Assembly (NCBI GenBank): GCA_947455595.1 | Contig: CANGOP010000002.1 | Coordinates: 1-64,000 of the forward strand | Direction of reading: 5' to 3' | From: Gammaproteobacteria bacterium | GTDB lineage: Bacteria; Pseudomonadota; Gammaproteobacteria; Steroidobacterales; Steroidobacteraceae | Length of the DNA: 64,000 nt | Part shown: one piece after another, positions 40,910 through 49,978 of the stretch | Numbering within the stretch: position 1 is the stretch's first letter | Layout of the letters: the number at the start of each line of letters is the position of its first letter | Position numbers and translations under genes: made by a program | The notes under the pieces: generated by a model | Database searches by the model: none | The model's input: only the letters and a program-made list of their open reading frames with translations | Told to the model about the DNA's origin: nothing

Positions 40910-42361
40910 TCAGTGCCGCCAGAAGGCGGGCATGAACAGCACCGCGACGGTGAACACCTCGAGTCGCCCGATCAGCATGGCCACCAATGTGACCCATTTG
41001 GCGGCGTCCGGTAGATGGGCATAGGTCACAGCGACCGAGCCTAGACCGGGACCTGCGTTATTGATGCAAGCGGCGACGGCCGACCAGGCAGTCAGTTGAT
41101 CCGTGCCGGCGATCATCATTAACAACATCATCACGCCGAAGAGCACCAGATACATCGCAAAAAAACCGGTGATGGCGGCCAGTACGCGACCCTCAACCGC
41201 TTTGTCGCCGAACTTCACTGCCATGGCGGCATTCGGGTGAACCAGCCGCATCAGTTCGCGCTGTGCCTGCTTCAACACGAGCTGCCAACGAATCACTTTC
41301 ATGCCGCCGGCCGTTGAGCCTGCGCTACCGCCGACGAATGTGACGAGCATCAGTAGTACCGGCAACATCCCTGGCCACGTGAAAAAGGGAGCGCCCGCAA
41401 AACCGGTTGTCGACTGCATGGAAATGGCGGCAAACGCACCATTGCGGAGCGCTTCAACCGGACTTGCGTACACACCACTGCGATACAGCTCGAAGCTGAC
41501 GACGAACACCAACGTTAATGTCAGGTACAGATAGCCTCGGAACTGCGGATCGGACAAATAGGCCGCCGTATCCCGCCGCTTCCAAGCAAGAAAGTGCAAC
41601 GCAAAGTTCACACCGCCCACGAACATGAACACCATGGCGACGGTATCGACGGCTGCCGACTGAAAGTGCGCAAAGCCACCTTCATGAGTCGAAAACCCGC
41701 CCGTCGACACGGTTGAAAACGCATGTGCGATGGCATCGAAAGCCGACATACCGGCTGAGCTATACGCGATGGCGCACGCCACGGTGATCAGCAGGTAGAT
41801 TCCCGAGAGTGTCCGCGCCGTTTCCGCGATACGAGGGGTCAATTTTTCGTCTTTGACAGATCCTGGCGTATCGCCCTTATACAGCTGCATGCCCCCAATA
41901 CCCAAGATCGGGAACAGCGCAACGGCCAATACAATGACGCCGATACCACCGAGCCACTGCAGCTGCTGCCGGTACCACAGTAACGCATGTGGCAGACGAT
42001 CAAGTCCTTGCATGACGCTAGCGTTCGTCGTCGTGACGCCCGCAACAGACTCAAAGACGGCGTCTGTAAAGCTGAGGTGCTGATTCGTTCCAAACAAGAA
42101 AGGCAGGGCACCGCCTAATCCGAGCAGCGCCCAAAAAAGGGCAACGATCAAAAAGCCGTCGCGCAGTCGAATGTCTCGATCGATGTGCCTAACGGGATAC
42201 CAGAGTATGCCGCCGAATGTGCACAGCACAGCCGCTGTCGCAAGAAAGGCCCCGGCATCGCCATCGCCATAAAAAATGCCGACCAGCATGGGTGGCAGCA
42301 TCGTCAGTCCGAACACTGCGATGATGAGGCCGAGAATGCGTTGTACGAGCCGTAGGTGCAC
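40910..42361 (-). CDS. trkH: Trk system potassium uptake protein TrkH
   Basis: TTTNASVMQGLDRLPHALLWYRQQLQWLGGIGVIVLAVALFP; FVGGSAGSTAGGMKVIR. Confidence 0.95.
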   Translation of the reverse strand: MHLRLVQRILGLIIAVFGLTMLPPMLVGIFYGDGDAGAFLATAAVLCTFGGILWYPVRHIDRDIRLRDGFLIVALFWALLGLGGALPFLFGTNQHLSFTDAVFESVAGVTTTNASVMQGLDRLPHALLWYRQQLQWLGGIGVIVLAVALFPILGIGGMQLYKGDTPGSVKDEKLTPRIAETARTLSGIYLLITVACAIAYSSAGMSAFDAIAHAFSTVSTGGFSTHEGGFAHFQSAAVDTVAMVFMFVGGVNFALHFLAWKRRDTAAYLSDPQFRGYLYLTLTLVFVVSFELYRSGVYASPVEALRNGAFAAISMQSTTGFAGAPFFTWPGMLPVLLMLVTFVGGSAGSTAGGMKVIRWQLVLKQAQRELMRLVHPNAAMAVKFGDKAVEGRVLAAITGFFAMYLVLFGVMMLLMMIAGTDQLTAWSAVAACINNAGPGLGSVAVTYAHLPDAAKWVTLVAMLIGRLEVFTVAVLFMPAFWRH

Positions 42362-42369
42362 AGCGGTCC

Positions 42370-43749
42370 TCAGAGAAAGGAAACGCCGACCTGAAACAAC
42401 TTCTCGACCGCCTCTACGTGGCGTCGATCCGTCAGGAACAGAATCACGTGGTCGCCTTCCTCGATCACCGTATCGTGATGCGCCATGATCACATCGTCGC
42501 CCCGCACAATGGCGCCGATGGTCGTGCCCTCGGGCAGCTTGACGCCCTCGACCGGACGGCCGACCACCTGAGACGTATCGCTATCGCCGTGCGCAATCGC
42601 CTCGATCGCCTCCGCCGCGCCGCGCCGTAAAGAGTGAACTTTGACGACGTCACCGCGGCGGACATGCGCCAACAGCGAGCCGATCGTGATGGTCTGAGGC
42701 GAAATGGCGATATCGACCCGATCGCTCTCCATCAGCTCCGCGTAGGCGGGACGATTGATGAGGGCCATCACTTTGCGGCAGCCAATGCGCTTGGCGAGCA
42801 TCGCTGACAGGATATTGGCCTCTTCAGCATTCGTGACGGCGACGAAGACGTCCGCACTATCGACGTTTTCCTCGATGAGCAGCTCTTCATCAGCGGCGTC
42901 GCCATTCAGTACGATCGCTTCGCGTAGGACCTCAGCTGCGCGGCGAGCGCGATGTTTATCGCGTTCGATGAGTTTGACTTGCAGCCGCCCTTCGAGTGCC
43001 TGCGCTAGCCGCACCCCAATATGGCCGGCACCGGCAATCACGATGCGCCGGACGCGCGCCTCAAGCTTGCGCAATTCACTCATGACGGTGCGGATATCTT
43101 CTCGGGCAGCGAGAAAGAACACCTCATCGCCTGGCTCGACGACCGTTTCGCCGTCCGGGCGCACACTACGGCCACGCCGATACATGGCGGCAACGCGCGT
43201 CTCGACGCCCGGAATGTGTTTGGGCAGATTCGAAAGGGGTTGGCCCACCAAGAGACCACCTTCCACAGCCCGAACGCCGACGAGCCGCACGCGGCCATCA
43301 GCGAAATCGACCACTTGGAGTGCGCCAGGATGTTCGATCAAGCGCTCAACATATTCCGTGACCAGTTGTTCCGGGCTGACCCAAGTGTCGACCGCGAAAC
43401 CCGTGAGTTCGCCAAACAGTTGAGGATGGGCCGCGTATGAAGCGGCTCGAATTCGCGCAATCTTGGTGGGCGTCTTGAACAGCGTCCAAGCAACCTGGCA
43501 GGCCACCATGTTGACTTCATCACTGGAGGTCAGCGCGACCAACAGGTCGGCGTCTGCGCAACCGGCTGCAGCGAGTACGGACGGGCTCGCGGCATTGCCG
43601 CTGACCGTGCGAACGTCCAGACGATCCTGCAATTGCTGCAACACTGTTTCGTCGGAATCGACGACAGTGACTTCGTTCGCCTCTTCACGAGACAGGTGGT
43701 ATGCCGCCGTGCGGCCGACCTGTCCTGCTCCCAAAATGATGATTTTCAA
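42370..43749 (-). CDS. trkA: Trk system potassium transporter TrkA
   Basis: MKIIILGAGQVGRTAAYHLSREEANEVTVVD; two RCK_N/RCK_C repeats. Confidence 0.96.
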   Translation of the reverse strand: MKIIILGAGQVGRTAAYHLSREEANEVTVVDSDETVLQQLQDRLDVRTVSGNAASPSVLAAAGCADADLLVALTSSDEVNMVACQVAWTLFKTPTKIARIRAASYAAHPQLFGELTGFAVDTWVSPEQLVTEYVERLIEHPGALQVVDFADGRVRLVGVRAVEGGLLVGQPLSNLPKHIPGVETRVAAMYRRGRSVRPDGETVVEPGDEVFFLAAREDIRTVMSELRKLEARVRRIVIAGAGHIGVRLAQALEGRLQVKLIERDKHRARRAAEVLREAIVLNGDAADEELLIEENVDSADVFVAVTNAEEANILSAMLAKRIGCRKVMALINRPAYAELMESDRVDIAISPQTITIGSLLAHVRRGDVVKVHSLRRGAAEAIEAIAHGDSDTSQVVGRPVEGVKLPEGTTIGAIVRGDDVIMAHHDTVIEEGDHVILFLTDRRHVEAVEKLFQVGVSFL

Positions 43750-43812
43750 GTGATCACGCGGGTAGACGCGGGACCCTGATTCTAGCAGGGTTCCGGCTCA
43801 TGCCTGTCTCCC

Positions 43813-46140
43813 TCAGATCGGCTGCAGGTTGGCGTAGGCGGCCATCAGCACCTTTCGGCCGGCCCGCTCAAAGTTCACTTCAACCTGGGCACCTGGCCCG
43901 TGACCGTCGATGCGTAGAACGACCCCATCACCGAAGCGGGCGTGTTTGACCCTTTGACCCAATTTCAGACCTGTACCGTTGTCCGGCTCCACCAAATTGG
44001 CGGTCTGCCGCGCCGGAGCCGCCGGCGTTCCGCCGCGGACCGAACTTGAGAACGCGGGCGACGCGCCGCTGCGTCGTTCTTGGCCGCTCCAGCGGTCGCC
44101 GCCACCATAGGTTTCCCTGGTTCCCCAGCCCTCCCGGCTGCCTTGGCCGGAACCGCCGCTGCCACCGGAGTAGAGCGACCGACTGACCTGCACCCTCGGG
44201 CGTACCTCCTCGACCAGTTCCGGGGGGATTTCCGCGATGAACCGTGACGGTGTGCCGAATTGGTCAATGCCGTGGAGTCGGCGCTGCTCGGCATAGGTGA
44301 GATACAGGCGTCGCATGGCGCGGGTGACGCCGACGTACGCCAAGCGGCGCTCCTCTTCGAGCCCACCGATGTCGTTAATGGAACGTTGGTGTGGAAACAA
44401 TCCGTCTTCAAGTCCACACATGAACACCAAGGGGAATTCCAGGCCTTTGGCCGTGTGGAGCGTCATCATCTGCACGCAATCTTCCCATTCACCCGCCTGC
44501 CCTTCGCCGCTTTCCAGAACAGCGTGTGCGAGGAAGGAGTCGAGTTCGCTCATGCCTTCTTCAGCATCCTCGTGCTGAAAGCCACGAGCTGCCGACACGA
44601 GTTCCTCAAGGTTTTCGATACGTCCCTCGCCGCGCTCCCCCTTCTCTTTGCGGAAGTGTTCGATCAAGCCTGAGGACGTGATGACCTTGTCGACAATCTC
44701 GTGCAGTGGCAAGCCAGCTGTCTCTCGCGCCAGTCGTTCGATCAATGCGAGAAAAGCGTGAAGTGAGTCGCCGCCCTTAGGGCCCAAGGTGCCGGCCGTG
44801 ATCGCCGTTGCGGAACCTTCCCACATCGACAGCGCTTGGGCGCGGGCAGTGTCTCGCACGGTATCTAAACTCTTCGCGCCGATGCCCCTCGTGGGTAGAT
44901 TCACGACCCGTTCGAAAGATGCGTCGTCGCGGCGATTGGACAGCAGCCGTAGATAAGCCAACGCATCCTTGATTTCGGCCCGCTCGAAGAAGCGCTGTCC
45001 GCCGTAGACCTTGTAGGGGATCTTAGGCACGGTCTGGATGAAGGCTTCTTCCAACGCCCGAGATTGCGCATTCGAGCGATACAAGATGGCGCATTCTTGT
45101 AACCGGCCGCCCAAGCGGCGCCACTCGTGAATGCGTTCGACGACGAAGGCTGCTTCATCGCGTTCGTTGAAGGCGGCGTACACCCGAATGGGCTCGCCGC
45201 GTGCACCGTCCGTCCACAACGTCTTGCCCATGCGCTCGCTGTTGTTAGCGATCAGGGCGTTGGCCGCGTTCAGAATCGTGGCGGTGGAGCGGTAATTCTG
45301 CTCAAGGCGAAAGACAGCGGTGCCAGGGTAATCGCGTTGAAAACGCTGAATATTTTCGACACGGGCGCCGCGCCAGCCATAAATCGACTGGTCATCGTCG
45401 CCGACAACAAATGGCATGCTGTCGCGTCCAGCGAGCAGTCGGATCCACTGGTACTGAATCGCATTGGTATCCTGAAACTCATCCACCAGCACATGCCGGA
45501 AGCGGCGCTGGTAATGCTCCAGTAGCGGCGGAAAATCACGCAAAGTCTCGAAGCTGCGTAGCAGCAACTCAGCGAAATCGATGACGCCGTTCTTCTGACA
45601 AGCATCTTCATAGGCTTGATAAACGCGAATCATCGTCCGACGAGTCGGATCTCCATCATCGCCGAGCGCTTTGGGTCGACGACCCTCATCTTTTTGGGCG
45701 TTGATGAAGTATTGGATGTCTTTGGGAACCCAACGGGTGTCATCAAGTTCAAGCGCCTTCACGATCTTTTTGATCATGCGAAGCTGGTCGTCAGAATCGA
45801 GAATCTGAAAAGTCTGCGGCAGCTGAGCTTCTTGCCAGTGCAGGCGCAGCAGTCGATGGGCAAGCCCGTGGAAGGTGCCGATCCAGAGTGCGTTACCCGG
45901 TAGCCTCAGCAGACTTTCGATACGGCCCCGCATCTCAGCTGCCGCTTTATTCGTGAACGTGACCGCGATAATCGAATGCGGAGAGACATTTTCCCGCGCG
46001 ATGAGCCAGGCAACTCGATGCACGAGTACACGCGTCTTGCCGCTACCGGCGCCGGCAAGTACGAGAATCGGTTTTGCAGGAGCGGATACCGCTGCCTGTT
46101 GAGGTTCGTTGAGTTTGGCGAGTAGTTCGTCGTGCTGCAC
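43813..46140 (-). CDS. uvrD: DNA helicase II UvrD
   Basis: LNEPQQAAVSAPAKPILVLAGAGSGKTRVLVHRVAWL; VDEFQDTNAIQYQW; TLHTAKGLEFPLVF. Confidence 0.96.
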   Translation of the reverse strand: MQHDELLAKLNEPQQAAVSAPAKPILVLAGAGSGKTRVLVHRVAWLIARENVSPHSIIAVTFTNKAAAEMRGRIESLLRLPGNALWIGTFHGLAHRLLRLHWQEAQLPQTFQILDSDDQLRMIKKIVKALELDDTRWVPKDIQYFINAQKDEGRRPKALGDDGDPTRRTMIRVYQAYEDACQKNGVIDFAELLLRSFETLRDFPPLLEHYQRRFRHVLVDEFQDTNAIQYQWIRLLAGRDSMPFVVGDDDQSIYGWRGARVENIQRFQRDYPGTAVFRLEQNYRSTATILNAANALIANNSERMGKTLWTDGARGEPIRVYAAFNERDEAAFVVERIHEWRRLGGRLQECAILYRSNAQSRALEEAFIQTVPKIPYKVYGGQRFFERAEIKDALAYLRLLSNRRDDASFERVVNLPTRGIGAKSLDTVRDTARAQALSMWEGSATAITAGTLGPKGGDSLHAFLALIERLARETAGLPLHEIVDKVITSSGLIEHFRKEKGERGEGRIENLEELVSAARGFQHEDAEEGMSELDSFLAHAVLESGEGQAGEWEDCVQMMTLHTAKGLEFPLVFMCGLEDGLFPHQRSINDIGGLEEERRLAYVGVTRAMRRLYLTYAEQRRLHGIDQFGTPSRFIAEIPPELVEEVRPRVQVSRSLYSGGSGGSGQGSREGWGTRETYGGGDRWSGQERRSGASPAFSSSVRGGTPAAPARQTANLVEPDNGTGLKLGQRVKHARFGDGVVLRIDGHGPGAQVEVNFERAGRKVLMAAYANLQPI

Positions 46141-46184
46141 GTGGTGCTCGGGTTCGGAGATTTCGTGGTGGAGGAGACGCGGGT

Positions 46185-46202
46185 CGCGATGCTAGCATCG
46201 CG
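46185..46202. promoter_or_regulatory. 18-bp perfect palindrome CGCGATGCTAGCATCGCG abutting the ackA-pduL start
   Basis: Read directly; lies in the short divergent uvrD/ackA intergenic region. Confidence 0.5.
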
Positions 46203-46203
46203 T

Positions 46204-47991
46204 ATGCCTTCCGTGACCCTCGTTGTGAACTGCGGCAGTTCTTCGGTCAAGCTGGCGATCATTGATGCCGATGGTCGCCGGGTCGATAGCTTGTCGGTGG
46301 AAGGCGTCGGTTCTTCGGCCACGCTGACGACTGACGGCGTGACCCAGCCGACGGAAGCACCTGACCTAGCAACCGCGATCGCCACCGCCTTTACGGCGCT
46401 GGAGCGGCATGGGCCTGCCCTGGCCGCAGTGACCGCTGTCGGCCATCGAATCGTGCACGGCGGCGAGCGTTACACCGGTCCTACCCTGGTCGGCGACGAT
46501 ACCGTGGACGCGATCGAGGCGCTGTCGCGTTACGCTCCCTTACACAATCCGCCGGCCGTCGCCGCTTTGCGCGCCGCGCGCCGCCTGTTGCCGAACGTGC
46601 CACATGTGGCAGTTTTTGATACCGCCTTCCACGCCACGCTCCCGCGCCGCGCTCGGGAATATGCGATACCGGCGGAGGTCCGTGAGCGATTGGGCCTGCG
46701 GCGCTTCGGGTTTCATGGCACGAGCCATGATTATGTGACAACGCTCGCCGCCCGCCATATGGGCATCGATCGTGGGCAATTGCGGATCGTGAGCGCCCAT
46801 TTGGGGGCTGGTGCCAGTATGGCTGCTGTCGAGTATGGCCGCAGCGTCGACACCAGTATGGGTTTGACGCCCTTGGAGGGTCTTGTCGGCGCCACCCGGT
46901 GTGGTGATGTCGACCCGGGGCTATTGCTGACGCTGCTGCGGGAAGGCTATACGGCTGAACAAGTCGATCACATGTTGAACCGGGAATCCGGCTTTCTGGG
47001 ATTGACCGGTAGCGCTGATCTGCGGGTTGTCGAGCAGCGGGCAGGACAGGGCGATGAGGCATGCCGCCTTGCGCTGGATGTCTATGCATACGGGATCCGC
47101 AAATATATCGGCGCATTCGCCGCGGCGATGGGCGGTATCGATACCCTCGTCTTTACCGGCGGCGTCGGCCAGAACAGCGTCATGATGCGACGACGCATCT
47201 TGGATAACTTGGGCTTTCTCGGGCTGCAGTTAGATGACGATCGCAATATCGACGGGCGCGTATCGACAGACCGGCCGGTGGCCGACGTTGCCGCCGATGT
47301 CAGCCGCTGCCGGATTTTGGTCGTCGCGACCGATGAAGAAGCGGCGATTGCGGTGGCCACACAGAAACTGGTTGCCGCACAACGCCCGGTGAGCGTTCGG
47401 GCGCCGATTCCCATTGCGATCTCCGCTCGCCACGTGCACTTGACGGTCGCGAGCGTTGAGACGCTGTTCGGCGCCGGGCATCGGCTGACCGTATTCCGCG
47501 AGATTTCCCAACCCGGTCAATACGCTGCCAATGAGTGGGTGCGCGTGGTCGGCCCGAAAGGTCAGATCGAGCGAGTGCGCGTGGTCGGACCAGAGCGCGT
47601 CCGTGACCAAGTCGAAATCTCGCGGACGGACGGATTTTTGTTGGGTCTTGATGCGCCTGTCCGCGAGTCGGGCGATGTCGCCGACTCCCCTGGACTGCGT
47701 CTGGAGGGCCCGGCGGGCAGCATTGTCCTGCGCGAGGGCGTCATTTGTGCCTTGAGACATGTCCATATGACGCCCCACGACGCCAACACGTACGGCGTGT
47801 CCGATGGGGATACCGTACAGGTGCAGGCGGGCACACCGGGTGGGCGCTCCCTGACCTTCGGTGATGTGCGGGTAAGAGTCAGCGACCGCTTCTGTCTTGA
47901 GATGCATATCGACACGGATGAAGCCAACGCAGCCGGTATCGGGCCCGGTGCGCACGGAGTCCTGATCGCGCCCGAACGAACTGAGCGGTGA
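46204..47991 (+). CDS. Fused acetate kinase (N-term) - PduL-type phosphate acyltransferase (C-term)
   Basis: AckA: VTLVVNCGSSSVKLAI, VGHRIVHGG, FDTAFH, RFGFHGTSHDYV, HLGAGAS, TPLEGLVGATRCGDVDPG, FTGGVGQNS. PduL: IPIAISARHVHLTVASVETLFG, LTVFREISQPGQYAANEWV, VICALRHVHMTPHDANTYGVSDGD. One uninterrupted ORF; start could instead be 46189. Confidence 0.93.
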   Translation: MPSVTLVVNCGSSSVKLAIIDADGRRVDSLSVEGVGSSATLTTDGVTQPTEAPDLATAIATAFTALERHGPALAAVTAVGHRIVHGGERYTGPTLVGDDTVDAIEALSRYAPLHNPPAVAALRAARRLLPNVPHVAVFDTAFHATLPRRAREYAIPAEVRERLGLRRFGFHGTSHDYVTTLAARHMGIDRGQLRIVSAHLGAGASMAAVEYGRSVDTSMGLTPLEGLVGATRCGDVDPGLLLTLLREGYTAEQVDHMLNRESGFLGLTGSADLRVVEQRAGQGDEACRLALDVYAYGIRKYIGAFAAAMGGIDTLVFTGGVGQNSVMMRRRILDNLGFLGLQLDDDRNIDGRVSTDRPVADVAADVSRCRILVVATDEEAAIAVATQKLVAAQRPVSVRAPIPIAISARHVHLTVASVETLFGAGHRLTVFREISQPGQYAANEWVRVVGPKGQIERVRVVGPERVRDQVEISRTDGFLLGLDAPVRESGDVADSPGLRLEGPAGSIVLREGVICALRHVHMTPHDANTYGVSDGDTVQVQAGTPGGRSLTFGDVRVRVSDRFCLEMHIDTDEANAAGIGPGAHGVLIAPERTER

Positions 47992-48755
47992 GCCTCTATC
48001 GGTCAATGAGCGGGACCGGCTCGGATGTCGCCCTTCTGCACGGGTGGGGGCTTCACGGCGGGATCTTTGCCTCCCTCAGCACGGCGTTGGCACCCAACCA
48101 CCGCGTGCATGTGCTTGATTTGCCTGGGCATGGCCACTCGCCGTGGTCGAAGAGCGCGGCAGACCTTGAGGGCTGGGCGCGCCTCGTGGCCGCGCACTTG
48201 CCTGAGCGATGCGCACTCGTTGGGTGGTCATTGGGTGGTATGGTGGCGCATCGGATCGCGAGTATTTTTCCGAATAGAATCAGTAAATTGGTTCTTATTT
48301 CAACGGGCGCTGTGGGCGTTAAGCGGCGGGATTTTCCGCACGCTGCAGATCCGGCCTTGTTAAACGGGCTAGCCGAGCGCCTGCGGCGAGACTGGCGTGC
48401 AGCCGTTCTGGAGTTCCTCAATATCGAGGTACGTGGCGACGAGAATCCCCTCGAAGCGCTACGCCTTCTGCGCCAGCAGGTAGACAGCCATGGCGCACCC
48501 AATGGAGCGGCCTTGTCGGTTGGTATGGATATCGTGCGTTCGGCCGACCTGCGCGCGCAGTCTGCCGCGATTGAGGCGCCGACCTTGTTGATGGCCGGTG
48601 AATATGACCGCATCACCCCACCCTTGGGCGTCAGCGCGCTGGCCAGTTGTATCACCGGTGCACAAGTCCGCGTGATTCCAAAGGCCGCTCATGCGCCCTT
48701 TCTGTCGCAGCGAATGCAGGTGGAAGCGATGATTGGGGAGTTTCTCCGGTCATGA
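47988..48755 (+). CDS. bioH: Pimeloyl-ACP methyl ester esterase BioH
   Basis: DVALLHGWGLHGGIF, DLPGHGHS, LVGWSLGGMVAHRIA; adjacent bioC. Confidence 0.88.
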   Translation: MSLYRSMSGTGSDVALLHGWGLHGGIFASLSTALAPNHRVHVLDLPGHGHSPWSKSAADLEGWARLVAAHLPERCALVGWSLGGMVAHRIASIFPNRISKLVLISTGAVGVKRRDFPHAADPALLNGLAERLRRDWRAAVLEFLNIEVRGDENPLEALRLLRQQVDSHGAPNGAALSVGMDIVRSADLRAQSAAIEAPTLLMAGEYDRITPPLGVSALASCITGAQVRVIPKAAHAPFLSQRMQVEAMIGEFLRS

Positions 48756-49627
48756 ACCTCGGGAAAGGGACGCAGGCTCGGGCACTCGAGCGTCGCCTGA
48801 CGCGCGCGGCACCGGATTTCGCCCGCGGAGCCTTCCTCCATGCCCAAGCCCGCGCCGAAGTAATGCGCCGATTGGAGCTGGCGCAATTGGAGCCGGCACG
48901 CATCTTGGATCTTGGGGGGGACGCTGGCTTAGGCGCCCGTGCACTCGCGGACCGCTACCGTAAGGCAGCCGTCACGCTCGTCGACTTGTCGCCAGCCATG
49001 CTGGAGGCCGCGAGTCGTGCGCGCGGTTGGTGGCGACGCTTTGACTGTCTGCAGGGCGACGCATCCGCCCTGCCGATACCGGATGCCAGTACGGATCTGG
49101 TCGTGGCGAACATGCTGTTGCCCAATGTCCCGGACCCATCGGCGGTATTCGCCGAGGTACGGCGGGTGCTCAAACCTCGCGGATATTTTGTCTTCACGAC
49201 CCTTGGCGCGACCACCTTGCAGGAGGTCAGAGCAGCCTTTGGGGCCGCAGATGAAACTCCGCATGTGTCTGAATTCCCTGATTTTCATGACGTCGGCGAC
49301 GGATTGACCCGGGCCGGGTTTGTCGCGCCCGTGCTAGACGCTGACCGGCTATCGGTCACCTATCGGTCGCTTGCGGATGTCTGCCGTGATCTGCGCGCGG
49401 CGGGCGCAGCTCTGCCCGGCGGTGGCCGGCAAGCGCTCACCGGTGGACGCCGCTGGCGCGCCGCCGAAAAGGCGTTCGCCCAGCAGGCGGGACCGGATTC
49501 ACGGGTCGCCGTCAGCTGCGAAATGATCTACGGCCAGGCCTGGTGCCCTGATGCGGATCAAGCCAATCGGGCTGGGGGTCAGCGGGAAGTGGTCGTGCCA
49601 TTGGCTCGGTTGCGGCGGCGCGATTGA
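48752..49627 (+). CDS. bioC: Malonyl-ACP O-methyltransferase BioC
   Basis: RILDLGGDAGLGARALADRY SAM motif; LVVANMLLPNVPDPSAVFAEVRRVLKPRGYFVFTTLG; ATGA overlap with bioH. Confidence 0.85.
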   Translation: MNLGKGTQARALERRLTRAAPDFARGAFLHAQARAEVMRRLELAQLEPARILDLGGDAGLGARALADRYRKAAVTLVDLSPAMLEAASRARGWWRRFDCLQGDASALPIPDASTDLVVANMLLPNVPDPSAVFAEVRRVLKPRGYFVFTTLGATTLQEVRAAFGAADETPHVSEFPDFHDVGDGLTRAGFVAPVLDADRLSVTYRSLADVCRDLRAAGAALPGGGRQALTGGRRWRAAEKAFAQQAGPDSRVAVSCEMIYGQAWCPDADQANRAGGQREVVVPLARLRRRD

Positions 49628-49667
49628 GCGAAGTCGCAACTATCTGTCATTGAAAGGATTTGCATCG

Positions 49668-49721
49668 CCCGATAGACTCCCCGCGCCGTCGCACGTTGGT
49701 GCGGTAGTCGGGAGTATCGGG
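49668..49721 (+). ncRNA. Long hairpin in the coxB upstream region (possible structured leader element)
   Basis: CCCGAT(AG)ACTCCC pairs with GGGAGTATCGGG; inner CGCAC-GTTG-GTGCG. Confidence 0.35.
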
Positions 49722-49978
49722 TGAACCGATAGGAGTCACTGACGGCGGTTTAGGCGAGTAAGGACGAACTTTCGTCTTTCGTTATTCGCAATACCACCGA
49801 ATGGGTGTTTTCCCGACACTGGGTGAGGGTTACACTGCGGCGCCCCCGTTGGCCGGGGTCGGCACGGTGTCGTCAGGCACCATGACCCGGCAGCGTGGGC
49901 ATCGGTCTGAGGCGAGGGCTAGCTCTCGACCAGATCGCTGTATTTTTAAAGATTCAGATGACAGCGTAAGGGGCTTCG

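Noticed and set aside
46605-46618. Palindrome TGCCACATGTGGCA inside ackA
   Set aside because: Within coding sequence for a conserved region (VPHVAVFDTAFH); no reason to infer regulation.
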